64,000 nt of DNA, taken from assembly GCA_001695595.3 (NCBI GenBank), contig MBPM02000066.1:372001-436000 (forward strand). The letters run 5' to 3'. Numbering within the stretch: position 1 is the stretch's first letter; each line of letters opens with the position of its first letter. Below the pieces are notes generated by a model. It searched no databases and was not told the origin of the DNA. It worked only from the letters and a program-made list of their open reading frames with translations. The translations under genes were made by a program, and so were the position numbers. Below are positions 1-10,099 of the stretch, piece by piece. The stretch comes from Plasmopara viticola (lineage: Eukaryota; Oomycota; Peronosporomycetes; Peronosporales; Peronosporaceae).

Positions 1-678
1 TCGGTCTAATACAATGATCTTAGGAACAATCAATGCAGCCTGCGATGGAGTGTGCGAACGAACCATGGGCGGTCCTGCGATTCAATGAAGCACCGGAGCA
101 GAAGAAGCGAATCGAAGGGCAAGGCGAGATACTTCGAGTCTAGGTAAAGCAGTCAGTCTGTAAAGCACAGTGCTAATAGCGTGAGAATATTTGTTGCGCA
201 AACGGCCAAATTAAATAACATTTTTTAGCAATCCCTGATATGGTTGTGAGCTGATCTAGATCTTATGCACATCTACCAGTTGTCAATAAAAGATGTTGTA
301 CGGCAAATCGTATTACGGTTATATGCGGTAGACTTATGTATGATAATATTTAAGGATATTTATATATTATCTTTGAGATGCTAATTGTGAAACGCTCATC
401 ATGTTTTATCGAGAAATATATGTGGCAAAGAGTTTTGCAATAAACTGACTAATTGTCTTGTTGTCAATCTACCAGAAACAATAAACATCGTTTCTGTCTG
501 AAGTCTTGGAGCGCAACATTACTTTCATCTATGCGTAACCTATATACCGGAGCAAGGTGACAGCTTTGAATAGAGGAAAAGCTGCCGCCTTATGTGGAGA
601 ATCACATTTGACTTTACTTGGCGTTATTAGCAATCAAAAAGTGGCGGATGGATGAACTATATAACAGGAAGCGCTGTA
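1..678. other. Left flank, no gene recognised
   Basis: AT-rich sequence with no convincing reading frame and no clear copy elsewhere in the window. A short stretch near 140-200 (AGCAGTC, then GCACAGTGCT) faintly resembles the spacer sequence near 9220-9370, too weakly to call a repeat. Confidence 0.4.
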
Positions 679-1300
679 CAGTGCGTACATACGGCTGAGC
701 AAGAGTCGTGCTATTTAAATGCACTAAGCTGGCCAACGTTCACGGTCCGAAATGGGAGTCATGCTACTTGTAAATGGTAGCAATTACTATAGAAGTAGAC
801 ATTTCTAGCGTGTCCGCTGCAGAAAGTAAGTCGTAAAAAGTCAGTGCAGGATAAGCACTGGCAGGATAAGCACTGGCAGTTCAGGATAAGCACTGACTTT
901 TTACGAATTACTATCTGCAGCTGACACGCTACTACTGCAGCTGCACACACTGGCAGTTCAGGATAAGCACTGACTTTTTACGACTTACTATCTGCAGCTG
1001 ACACGCTAGAAATATCTACTTATATAGTAATTGCTACCTTATACAAGTAGCATGACTCCCATTTCTGACCGTGAACGTTGGCCAGCTTAGTGCATTTAAA
1101 TAGCACGACTCTTGCTCAGCCGTATGCACGCACTGTTCACGGTCAGAAATTGGAGTCATGCTACTTGTTTATGGTCGCAATTATTACAGAAGTAGATATT
1201 TCTAGCGTGTCAGCTGCAGAAAGTAAGCCGTAAACTGCAGAAAATAAGTCGTAAAAAGTCAGTGCTTATCCTGCACTGACTTTTTACGACTTACTATTTG
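679..1300. repeat. Nested inverted-repeat (foldback/MITE-like) cluster
   Basis: Positions 679-847 and 967-1135 form two 169-base arms that are reverse complements with only scattered mismatches and no net length difference. The 119-base centre carries direct repeats of AGGATAAGCACTG. A third, direct and partial copy of the arm begins near 1136. It runs into a clean hairpin at 1245-1293, with 21-bp arms starting TAAGTCGTAAAAAG and a 7-base loop. This arrangement suggests nested insertions or foldback expansion of a non-autonomous element. I see no transposase and no certain target-site duplication. Confidence 0.75.
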
Positions 1301-2066
1301 AGAGTGCTTGGTGCAGAAATCCAAGCAATATTTGGTGAGAGTAATTGTGCGCGATCAATTGGAGCGCATCTGCTAAGTAAAAGCAGCCCACAGAATAGGA
1401 TGGATATATTGACCGCTGATGTAAAATCGTGCATTCGCTGAAAGCCCCATGCTCGTATTGAGCATGACTAAGTCACTACCTGCTGGCTGGAGAACGAGAC
1501 GCGCACGCGACAGCAGCTTAATGAGAGCAAGCACTTTGGCTGTTTGGTGTGCATTTGCTAAAAAGAAACGACTGCACTTCTTTGAAGACGTACATAGTGG
1601 ACACGAGCATTCTGCAGGCAAACTTAGTGGAATTACTCGTAAGATTTTAAAATAAGATCATTGCAGAGTAATTTGATTTAAATGAATAGATTGTGTGTCC
1701 CGTGGATTGATGCGATCAGAATTACCTTACGTAGTTTATAATATCTCTTATAAGTTCTTCTCTTTTAAATGTGGATATCGTTTAGAGCACTCCATGCAAC
1801 GCGGACTTTTCCAACATATACAGACAATGTGATTCTCACGAAGCTGGTCCCTTAACGTCGGTGAGGCAACACAAAGTACGTCATTATTGCACACTTCCAG
1901 AAGCAGCAATGTTTTTGCATTTGTGTGGTAAAGTCGCTTCTCGCAAGAAGCCACATTCCGTGGTGTGAAGCCGCCAAAAAGAGCGACAAGCTACCGTCTT
2001 ATGGCTACATCCAGCAGCCTGCATCTACCACATTACTCCAAAAAAATAAAATGGATATAGATGTCA
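1301..2066. other. 3' flank of gene 1, gene 5-like
   Basis: No gene recognised. Read on the minus strand, about 1750-1930 matches the 3' flank of gene 5 (about 62000-62140), sharing a block around GTTGCTTCTGGAA. The part just after the gene 1 stop (about 1965-2040) also shows a distant match to the 3' flanks of genes 2-4 (GAAGCCGCCAA). A 68-codon ATG frame at 1449-1655 on the plus strand resembles nothing I know and is not called. Confidence 0.45.
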
Positions 2067-5000
2067 TCAAGTTACGCGTGCTGTGTGTTGATTCCTACGA
2101 TAATCAGCGAGCGCATCGCCAAGTATCTTCGTCGAATCGTCACCCTCGACCATTGCTAAGAGTATTTGGGCACACTTTAAAGACTGCTCACAAAACGCCC
2201 ACTCGTCGAATATCTCGTGGAGCAGCACTATGGCGTTGCCTTCTAGTCCTTCATCCTTCATTGCCAATTTAAGCTTAATTAATACATCGACTGGTGCAAA
2301 GGTGCTCAACATCATGGTGATCGCATTGCAGCCGCCACGGTCTGAACAACTTGGGCCAATGATCGTAGAGATGTAGCTTATCCAAGCATCAACCAGAGCA
2401 ATCTCTCCTTTTGTCGAGCCAAGCTTTAAGATTTGCAGTGGATCAATTGCCGTGCCGGGCTTGACTGTCCACACCACCTCCGCCTCTTCTACGCCCTTCG
2501 CCCCAATCAACACGTTTGTCAGTTTTTTGATAGTGTGATATTGCTTTAATTCATCCAGCACAGATTTGCGGTTAAAGTTGAAATCGCTAGATTCGCTAAA
2601 ATCAAATAGATACTTGATATACGCTTTGAACTTCCCGTTTGTCACCACTTTTGCGTCTTTAAGACTGGTCTTCATCTCATCGAGTAAAATGTTTGGATGT
2701 TTCTTGGTATTCCGCCACCACTGTTCCATTTCGTTGCGAATCTGCTCGGCAACTTTTTCCCAGTTAGGATCAACTTTTGTCGCAAAAATCGCCTCATCCA
2801 CAATTTTCTCATTGAAATGAGCAGCTAAGATGGAGTAGAGTGGTACTACCTCATTTGGGTTTGCCTTCTTAAAGTTTTCCACGTATTCAAGCCATGCAAG
2901 CAATTTTGGCTGGAAGACGTGCTTCCAATCTGAAATGATCCACCCCAAGACATCAAGCGGTGCTTTTTTATTTCTGAGCCATTGCTTCCCCTGCATGCGC
3001 TGAGCTTCGAGAGCGAAATCCTTGTGTGTATTATGGTGCGTAGCCGCTTCAATTACTTGTGCCGCATCCTTGTCTCCCAAGCGAGCGGTGAGGACGGCAA
3101 CCAGACTCATCTGGTCCAGCGGGTTCTCCATGTTGTAGTTGTCGATTTTAGTCTTATATGTAGCGAACGCACGGCCACTCTTGATGTCCTTGTCATAAAA
3201 TTTGCTTGTAATCATACCCTGTTTGAAAGGTCGACCACCCCAACGTTGATATTTCTCGTACGTCTTCAAAAGATTTTCAAAATTGGCAGGAATATTCCCG
3301 CTCGAATGAAGCATCTTGGTGACATCCTCAGACGACATCATGTTATTGAACCAGGACCGTAACAGCATCGCTTGCAATCGCTTAGCATCGTCCAGATCTT
3401 TTTCAACTCCCTTAACGGCAAACGTAGCCAGCTCGGTATCGGAGAAATGGTCCCTCAAAGGTTCGAGCGGATCAAAGAACGACTCCAATGGACGCTTGCT
3501 GTATAAGTTCAAAAACTTTACGTACTTGTAAATCATAGCCACGTCTTGAGATTTAGGATTCAAGAGCTTAACGACTTGATTTGGGGTCATGCCAGCATCC
3601 ACCCAAAACTGCATTTGCTCAGTCTCCAGTTGCTTGGCAGTTTTCGCAAGATCCGGTACCGCTTTTGCTGCTTCTATCACTGTCGATGCATCACGATGGC
3701 CCAGGCGAGCAGTAAGTGCTGCAAGCAAGCTCAGTGGCTCTTTGGTATTCGCCTTGTTATAGAGGCGGATGTAAGCGTCGATGGCAGCAAGCACCGAGCC
3801 GTCGTGCAGGTTGACCTTTACGTCTGTGGAGGTAAGCACATGAAGCATGTCCGGTGTAATGTCTCCGGTTGAATGTCCCAACCGGATGATTTCTGGTGTA
3901 GAAAGCGGGCCAAGGTTCTTGTAAAAGTCACTGTACGTCTTCAAAAGAGAAACAAACAGGTGCTTCTTCTCGTTTTGATTGAGCTGCGCTTCGACCTCCT
4001 CGGGAGTTTTCATCTCTTCGAACCAGCGCCAAAATAGCAAACTTTTTAATCGCTTGGCATTGACCAAGTCTATTAAAGTTGCCTCCACGACAAACAAGGC
4101 CAACTCGTCATCACGAAAGTGTTTCCTCAACGATTCCACTGGGTCAAATGCGGATTTTGGGTCAAGCGATATGGATCTGTCGTAAAACTCAACCCACTTA
4201 TAGACTGAAGTCGGGCTTTTGGACTCGAAGTTCAATAATCTGCAAACTTGATCCGGAGTTTTTCCAGAGTCCACCCAGAACTGGATCTGCTCCGTCTCCA
4301 ATTGCTTGGCGGTTTTTGCGAGATCTGGCCGTGCTTTTGCTGCTTCAATTACTGTCGACGCATCCTCATAACCGAGTCGGGCCGTGAGTGTTGCAAGCAG
4401 ACTCAGTGGCTCGTTAGGGTTTGCCTCGTTGTAGACCCGGACATAAGATTCAATGGCAGCGAGCACACGGCCGTCGTACAAGTTTGTGTTTCTGGTGGAG
4501 GACGTGAGCACATTGACCTTATCAAGAGCAGCTGTGACCCTCGACGCAGAAGGAGAGCCAAGGTTCGTGTGAAATTCGCTGTACGTCTTTAAAAGACGGA
4601 CAAAAAAGCGTTTCTTGTTCTCGTTTTGATTGAGCTGAGCTTCAAGCTCCTCAGGAGTCTTCATCTCCTCATACCAGCGCCAAACCAGCATATCCCCATA
4701 TCGTTGAGCATTGTCCAACTTTTCTGAAGTTGCCATTACGACAAACATGGCGAGCACGTCATCACTAAAGTGTTTCCTCAATTTCTCAAACGGATCAGTT
4801 GCCAACTCTGGGTGACGCAGACTATATTTGTTGCAAAATTTTACCCACTTGTAGCCCAATGACCGACTTTTAAAATCCAGCAGCTCCGAAACTTCGTCCG
4901 GAGTCTTTCCAGTGTCGATCCAAGACTGAATCTGCTCGGCCTCCAATACTTTGGCAATCTGCATCGTCTCGTCTAGCCTCATGGTATTGTCAATGATTGT

Positions 5001-6470
5001 CGATGCTTCGCGATCTCCATACCGAAGAGCAAGTGCCGCAAACAAGCTCACTTTCTCAATAGGTTCATTCTCGTTCTGTTCGGAAATGGCAGATTTCAGC
5101 TCAGCAAACGCTAAGCTGTACCACTTTTCGTCTCTAAGACCAGATGTAGTTTTAAGCCCACTATAGAATGAATTCTGCGATGGAGAAGCAAATCTATTGT
5201 ACAACTTTTTGTACTGCTTCAGAAAAGAGGCATAGTTGTGGTCATTTCCATTGAGAGACTTGAGAGACTCCGACCTGAAAAGTGTCTCAAGTTGATCCGG
5301 CGTCGTTAAGCTGTTAAACCAGTGCCGCATCAGACAAGCTTTCAATAGCTCGGCCGAGCCTTTTCCCAAGTCTGATTCGCTGGTAATAAACTTAATGATC
5401 CTGACGTCGATGCTAAGACTGGAGTGAGAGTAAAGACTTTTCATTATCTCAATCGGGTCCAATGGAGTCTCTTTTTCATGCTTGCTCAACACTTTAACGA
5501 ATTTCAGCCATCTACTAATCATCGCCATCTCAGACGATTCTAGCAATGGTGACCCAATCTTCAATAGCTGAGCAACCTCATCCGGTGTTTTACGAGCGTC
5601 CACCCAGTATTGGATTTGCCTAGTTTCAAGATTTTTAACCGATTTTCCCATTTTTTCAAAAGCCGGAGTCGACTTGGCTGTATCAATCATCTGCGCCACG
5701 CGAAAATCGCCAAAGCAAACGGTGAGTGCCGCCAGCAAACTCAGTCGCTCAGTCCGGTGCTTCAAATTATAAATCTGAACGTATGTATCGAAAGCCGCGA
5801 GCAACTTGCCGTTGTACAGATCTTCTTCTTTGACGTCTGAAGTGAGCAGTTTCAACATGTCAGCTGTACTCGACTCCTCCCCAAGCCAGTCCCTTAGTAC
5901 ATTTCCTTGCCTTTTAAAGTTCAAGTGATCGAGCAGTTTCTTGTACTTGTCCCAATCCGAACGAACGGCATTCATCGCATCGACAACTGCTGGCGCCGAG
6001 TGATCGGACTCAGTCTCGAGTAATTTAAGATAACTTCGCAATGACTGAGCCTTACTGGTGGCGGCGTCCAAGTAGTTTGAGTTTCCCGAGAGCAGAAGAA
6101 GTGCTTTGTGCACTTTATCTTTGTTGCCTACAGGAAATGGGATCTCACTCGCCTTAGCTTCAATACTCAAGTCAGGGGCGAGATTTTTCAAAATATTCAC
6201 GTTGTTGACGAAACCCATAACAGGATCAATGCCATCTGCCAGAATTTTTTCCAATTCAGCCGACCGACTAGCGGGATTAATCGTCCTTGCATCGTCGTCG
6301 ACACCCGCTAGAGCTCTTAGGAATCTTTTAGCATCATGCCGATTATTCTTCAAAAAAGGTGGCAGCTTATGGACAACGTGTGCAGCCTGGTAGGATGTTG
6401 CGGTTGAAACAGCATGGACGTAGTCCATTAAAAGAACGGCGTTCGGTATCATGGCGGGTTGAAGGCGCAT
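2067..6470 (-). CDS. Gene 1: giant RXLR-LWY effector-like protein, 1,467 aa
   Basis: Probable secreted, host-translocated effector. By family knowledge such proteins enter plant cells and bind host partners through stacked LWY helical bundles; the target here is unknown. The ATG at 6470 is chosen because it aligns with the ATG of gene 5; the frame stays open 11 codons further upstream but has only a TTG there. Residues 1-30 form a weak signal-peptide-like stretch (MRLQ, then a modest hydrophobic run containing Asp16). RFLR is at 49-52 and DDDAR at 58-62. From about residue 190 on there are repeated W motifs (QIQ-W-x-D..TPDEV..LL), Y motifs (KW.KF..kYS, LLKTYSEF) and L motifs (LSLLA.LTARLG..DAS). 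No transmembrane segment or other domain is seen. Residues 1 to about 995 are nearly identical to genes 2/3 (one difference from gene 3 in the first 300); the rest diverges, so the gene is chimeric. It is intact and intron-free. Confidence 0.85.
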   Translation of the reverse strand: MRLQPAMIPNAVLLMDYVHAVSTATSYQAAHVVHKLPPFLKNNRHDAKRFLRALAGVDDDARTINPASRSAELEKILADGIDPVMGFVNNVNILKNLAPDLSIEAKASEIPFPVGNKDKVHKALLLLSGNSNYLDAATSKAQSLRSYLKLLETESDHSAPAVVDAMNAVRSDWDKYKKLLDHLNFKRQGNVLRDWLGEESSTADMLKLLTSDVKEEDLYNGKLLAAFDTYVQIYNLKHRTERLSLLAALTVCFGDFRVAQMIDTAKSTPAFEKMGKSVKNLETRQIQYWVDARKTPDEVAQLLKIGSPLLESSEMAMISRWLKFVKVLSKHEKETPLDPIEIMKSLYSHSSLSIDVRIIKFITSESDLGKGSAELLKACLMRHWFNSLTTPDQLETLFRSESLKSLNGNDHNYASFLKQYKKLYNRFASPSQNSFYSGLKTTSGLRDEKWYSLAFAELKSAISEQNENEPIEKVSLFAALALRYGDREASTIIDNTMRLDETMQIAKVLEAEQIQSWIDTGKTPDEVSELLDFKSRSLGYKWVKFCNKYSLRHPELATDPFEKLRKHFSDDVLAMFVVMATSEKLDNAQRYGDMLVWRWYEEMKTPEELEAQLNQNENKKRFFVRLLKTYSEFHTNLGSPSASRVTAALDKVNVLTSSTRNTNLYDGRVLAAIESYVRVYNEANPNEPLSLLATLTARLGYEDASTVIEAAKARPDLAKTAKQLETEQIQFWVDSGKTPDQVCRLLNFESKSPTSVYKWVEFYDRSISLDPKSAFDPVESLRKHFRDDELALFVVEATLIDLVNAKRLKSLLFWRWFEEMKTPEEVEAQLNQNEKKHLFVSLLKTYSDFYKNLGPLSTPEIIRLGHSTGDITPDMLHVLTSTDVKVNLHDGSVLAAIDAYIRLYNKANTKEPLSLLAALTARLGHRDASTVIEAAKAVPDLAKTAKQLETEQMQFWVDAGMTPNQVVKLLNPKSQDVAMIYKYVKFLNLYSKRPLESFFDPLEPLRDHFSDTELATFAVKGVEKDLDDAKRLQAMLLRSWFNNMMSSEDVTKMLHSSGNIPANFENLLKTYEKYQRWGGRPFKQGMITSKFYDKDIKSGRAFATYKTKIDNYNMENPLDQMSLVAVLTARLGDKDAAQVIEAATHHNTHKDFALEAQRMQGKQWLRNKKAPLDVLGWIISDWKHVFQPKLLAWLEYVENFKKANPNEVVPLYSILAAHFNEKIVDEAIFATKVDPNWEKVAEQIRNEMEQWWRNTKKHPNILLDEMKTSLKDAKVVTNGKFKAYIKYLFDFSESSDFNFNRKSVLDELKQYHTIKKLTNVLIGAKGVEEAEVVWTVKPGTAIDPLQILKLGSTKGEIALVDAWISYISTIIGPSCSDRGGCNAITMMLSTFAPVDVLIKLKLAMKDEGLEGNAIVLLHEIFDEWAFCEQSLKCAQILLAMVEGDDSTKILGDALADYRRNQHTARVT

Positions 6471-6495
6471 GGTGGGAAATTCGCCGATCAAAACG

Positions 6496-6505
6496 GTGGC
6501 CAATC
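6496..6505 (-). promoter_or_regulatory. Conserved GATTGGCCAC block upstream of gene 1
   Basis: The 10-mer lies 26-35 bases upstream of the ATG and is shared by all five large genes. It contains ATTGG, the complement of a CCAAT box. Because the genes are close paralogues, conservation may simply reflect common descent. Confidence 0.3.
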
Positions 6506-8601
6506 AAATGGAGATTTGAAGGTTTGCTTATTTTTTTGCCACGTATGATTTTGTAAATGTGTATTGTCGTGTAACAACCCTATATCAAAATTTATGGTAA
6601 ACCAGGGAGGTACTTGGTTCGATACCCATACGATCTAAATAAGGCAGCCGAGAATACGTCACTAGAGTTGACGAGTAATCACACCAAAAGTGTGACTGCC
6701 CTGCCAACCCGCACCTTGAAGGGTGTGTGACGGATGGGAGGGCTGGAAGTAAAATCCCCATCGTGTAATGTAGGGTACAAATCTGGTTCCAACATGGGTC
6801 GGATAGCTACCAGCATTCTGCGCTAGAAACAACTTAGTCCCAGCGTGCAGGTTTCAGTTGCTAAATTTTCGACCTTAAACACAACTTACCAAACCACATC
6901 TTTACCGACGGCTAATAGATGTGCGACCGAAAAGCGTGGGACACAAAATGCAAACCACTATATAGCCAAGCTAGTGAATCATATCAGTTCAGATGAAATA
7001 ACCTCACATTCCAGGCACTTTGCTCTTTCGTCTGATACGACACCTATCCTCGCATTTATAACCTTGCCCTACTTCGAATCGAATGTCCGCATCTCGTCTC
7101 GCACCTCCCAACATCGACGCTCCTGCTCTTTCCCTTGGTTGGATCATGCTTTTGGTTCGCTCAACCAGTTGCAGGACGCTCGCTCACCCGCTAATGAGAA
7201 AGCTAAATTACATCGATCGCTCGACCGCTCGCTATTACCATGCTTGGTCTGCAGGCTTGACCCCAAGTTGGCTCCTTGTGTGGCTGTTTGCTCGCCACTT
7301 GATTAGATCGATGCGATAAAGAGCAGGCACAACTCGTTCCGTGTGTGTGGCCGCACCCCAGCAATAAAAAAAGTTACCATCGAGTTTTTGAAAAATGCAG
7401 TGATTTCTTGCTTAAAGTTTATACGTACAACCTGCCCGCTAAAAAGAACCCTTGCTGTTTGCACTTATTGATTTGCTAAGCCTATTCTCGCTTGATTGGG
7501 TATAAAAAAACTTTCAAACGTGACAAGACGACGAAATATTAATCCACCAAAGACATGTTAAGGCTCTACCACACGGAATACGCCTGAGCACAGTCCGCTT
7601 AAATAACAAGAGCAACGCTCCGTTAGCGTTTTACGCGCTAATAGCGAAAAAAAAGGCTACGCGTATGTGGCAAAAAGAAGGTAAACATGGCGAATTACGC
7701 GGACATTCGAAAGCAATTGTACGTTATAGTCGATATTTTAATATGCTGGGCTATTAACGTATGCCAGGTTCTGCCAGCTTCCTTCACCCAACAAGAAGAC
7801 GTTTAAACTTTTGCCCAAAGATTTGCTCATGTTCTCTACTCCTTCTCCGGAGAGCTTCAAAAGTTAGCAATTCCATACAAGTGGACAAATTTGATGCGTG
7901 CAAATGTAGTTGTACCTCGCAGAAAGAGCTAGTAGACATAAAACGACTATCATAGTCGTGAACGGTGAGTGTACATCTGAGCCGGTATTTAAAGCCTCGT
8001 TCGATTTAACGGCTCTCATAGCGGGCGCTCTATCCGTTTTTTTTCAACGCCCAAATTTTATTCTCAATCGGGTATAAATTAGCTTGATCGTTTTGCACAC
8101 TTCCAAAGATGTCGCTTTCGATGATAGTTGTAGCTCATCCCTTAAAGATAATCCAGGACTTGCCTTACGCAACATCTTCCGGCAATTTATTCCTTGTGAG
8201 AGAATTACCAAGGTAGCACGTGACTTGCGTCCCGCAGCAAGTTTTTCGAGCAAAAAATACTTGACACCATAAAAACATTGATGGCTATTGTTATCTACCA
8301 AATTGTAATGGAAACTTTGACTGAACAGGAAAACACGTCCTTACAGTCCCTTCCTCATGATCGCAACAATTAATGTTTTGCACAAATAGTGGCGTAAGCC
8401 TTCGGTCCGCACATAATAGATTCGCAGGTGGTTATGAAGCATATCAAGCAGAAATCTTCTTTCAGATGGCAGCAGTTGTTTATACTAGAATTCAGTACGG
8501 TTAGAAGTAGCGTTTACACTCCGCCAACGCGACCTTTCGATTTTACGGCTTAAAACGATGAATTTTACGCGTACTTAGCAGTCTTATTGCTGGCATTTTA
8601 T
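6506..8601. other. 5' flank of gene 1 (start of spacer 1)
   Basis: No gene recognised. Positions 6590-7350 match the 5' flanks of genes 2 and 3 closely and that of gene 4 (about 55500-55960) more distantly, so this is inherited 5' flank. A junction at 6520/6521 lacks 95 bases that are present upstream of gene 2 (22613-22707) and gene 3. A frame of about 150 codons at 6845-7306 recurs in each unit, but it begins with GTG and resembles no known protein. A short palindrome (ACGACTAT-c-ATAGTCGT) occurs near 7943 and in every unit. Confidence 0.5.
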
Positions 8602-8810
8602 GTGTATTACGTCGTGTGTAACTTTTTATTATTATGCGTACTGCGTCATGCATAGCCTTTTTGTTTTCGCCACTGCATATTGCTTCATGCTAGCTTACTC
8701 GTTACTTTCACATGGACTGGACTACAAAAACATTCTTCCTAGCACTTATCGGTATTGTTTCATGCATAGTATCTTTCTTGCCACTCTACCGAATTGAGTC
8801 ACGCAGAGCC
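8602..8810 (+). repeat. Degenerate ~36-bp tandem repeat, unit 1
   Basis: Variants of TAyTGCGTCATGCATAGC start near 8605, 8639, 8678, 8753 and 8791. The spacings are 34, 39, 75 (about two periods) and 38 bases. The copies have decayed, but the core TTnCnTCATGCATA is still visible. The same motif recurs in reverse orientation near 15.4 kb. Origin unknown. Confidence 0.55.
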
Positions 8811-10099
8811 TTAATTTTGCAACTAGTCTAGTAGTTTTCCATCGTATCGTACTACTTTTACCAATGCAAGCGATGATAAAAGCTGAAGTTGCTACAATAA
8901 GTTAAACCATGAATCCGTTGTGACTAGAGCAATAGTAAGGGTTTTATTCAAGGGATCAGGCCGTACGTGCAAACTGCAAGCAAGATTTGATTAAACTACT
9001 TCTCGATCGCTTAAAGCTAACGCTTTTGGTTTGGTGGGCACAGCCACACACTCACGAATTTGAGCTGCGTTAAGCGTTAAGCGTCAAGCAAACAGTCACA
9101 CAAGCAGCTGTTAAATTGGTCAAAATAGCTGATTAAGCACGTTGACAGCTAATAGTCGATTTAACTATGGGGTCTCACAAGCAATTAAGTGGGCAGCCTT
9201 TGACTGTTTAAGGGAGTGAAGCAGTCTAGAGATCAGTCTCGAGAGTTAATTAGCAAAGCGAAAGAGAAGGAGAGTGAAGATGTAGGATGCGAGTCAAGGC
9301 AAGGAGATGAGAGGCACGGCGATGCAAGGCAAGGCCAGGTGTGGCGAGAGCACAGTGCTGATAACTTGATGATATTTTTTGTACCGGAAACGAAGTAAGA
9401 TGGAATATGTCTTATATAATTCCTCGCTGGTTTGGTTGAAGGCTTATTTACGCTCAATGTCCTTCGTTTTCTGGTCATGAATTCAACAGCCGTTCATTAA
9501 AGGCTACTACAGGATGTTAGGACATGCATTAACAGAGTGCTCGCTGGAAGTTAATGAAATTATATACAAGCAGTTTATGCGTCGGCGCTTGGTCATACGC
9601 AGGCACAACCCGTCAGCTGGGCCAAAATTAGATTCTGAGTATGGAGTCTGAGCAATCAATTTGTGAGGGGGGTAAACGCTCGCGAGTCGACCTTAAGACT
9701 TCGGAGCTGCGGCAGCTCATGAAGATTTGGGCGAAAATAGTTGAGGTCGTTAGCGTTACTGCTCGCCACCTCCTGTATTCCATTCACAAGGCATCGATAA
9801 TGAACGGCATCGTAGCGAATACTGCATTATGCTTAAAAATCGTCCTTATCCCCTTTTCTTTGATGTAGAGTTCGAGCACCACTATCGCTAGAGCTGACTC
9901 CATAATCTTGTGAAAAGAAAAAATATCGTTCCTTTAAGCACTCATGAGACGCTAAGGTCTTACCCTGGCTAAATTTCCTCAAGCTCATGATCACGGTGAT
10001 CAGCTTCTTTGACATGACTGCGCATCTTGCCGCTTGGTTCGAAGGGAATAAGACCACGAAGAGTGCCTCCTGAGCTCACTGAAGATGCGGTTCACAATT
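8811..10099. other. Spacer 1 interval, no gene recognised
   Basis: Spacer sequence repeated in units 2 and 3. Near 8907-8960 it has one copy of ATGAATCCGTTGTGACTA where units 2 and 3 have a full foldback hairpin. A purine-rich stretch at 9216-9360 has short GGCAAGG-type repeats. Minus-strand frames near 9833-10057 recur in the other units but resemble nothing I know. Confidence 0.4.

Noticed and set aside
845..990. CRISPR-like direct repeats
   Set aside because: Short direct copies inside an inverted-repeat cluster, no regular spacers, and a eukaryotic context.
1449..1655. 68-codon ATG frame in the left flank
   Set aside because: No recognisable similarity, overlaps an opposite-strand frame, no supporting context.
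2566..6393. Many plus-strand open frames across gene 1, and their equivalents in the other genes
   Set aside because: They are antisense shadows of the repetitive coding sequence and repeat with it.
6471..6503. An 11-codon N-terminal extension of gene 1 (and the equivalent in genes 2-4)
   Set aside because: It begins with TTG, not ATG, and is absent from gene 5. The shared MRLQ ATG is the sensible start.
6610..6635. tRNA-like B box (GGTTCGATACCC) in the 5' flanks
   Set aside because: No cloverleaf and no A box at a workable distance; probably chance or an old SINE scrap.
6845..7306. A ~153-codon plus-strand frame repeated in three units
   Set aside because: Begins with GTG, has no recognisable domain, lies in inherited 5' flank, and recurs only because the DNA was recently duplicated.
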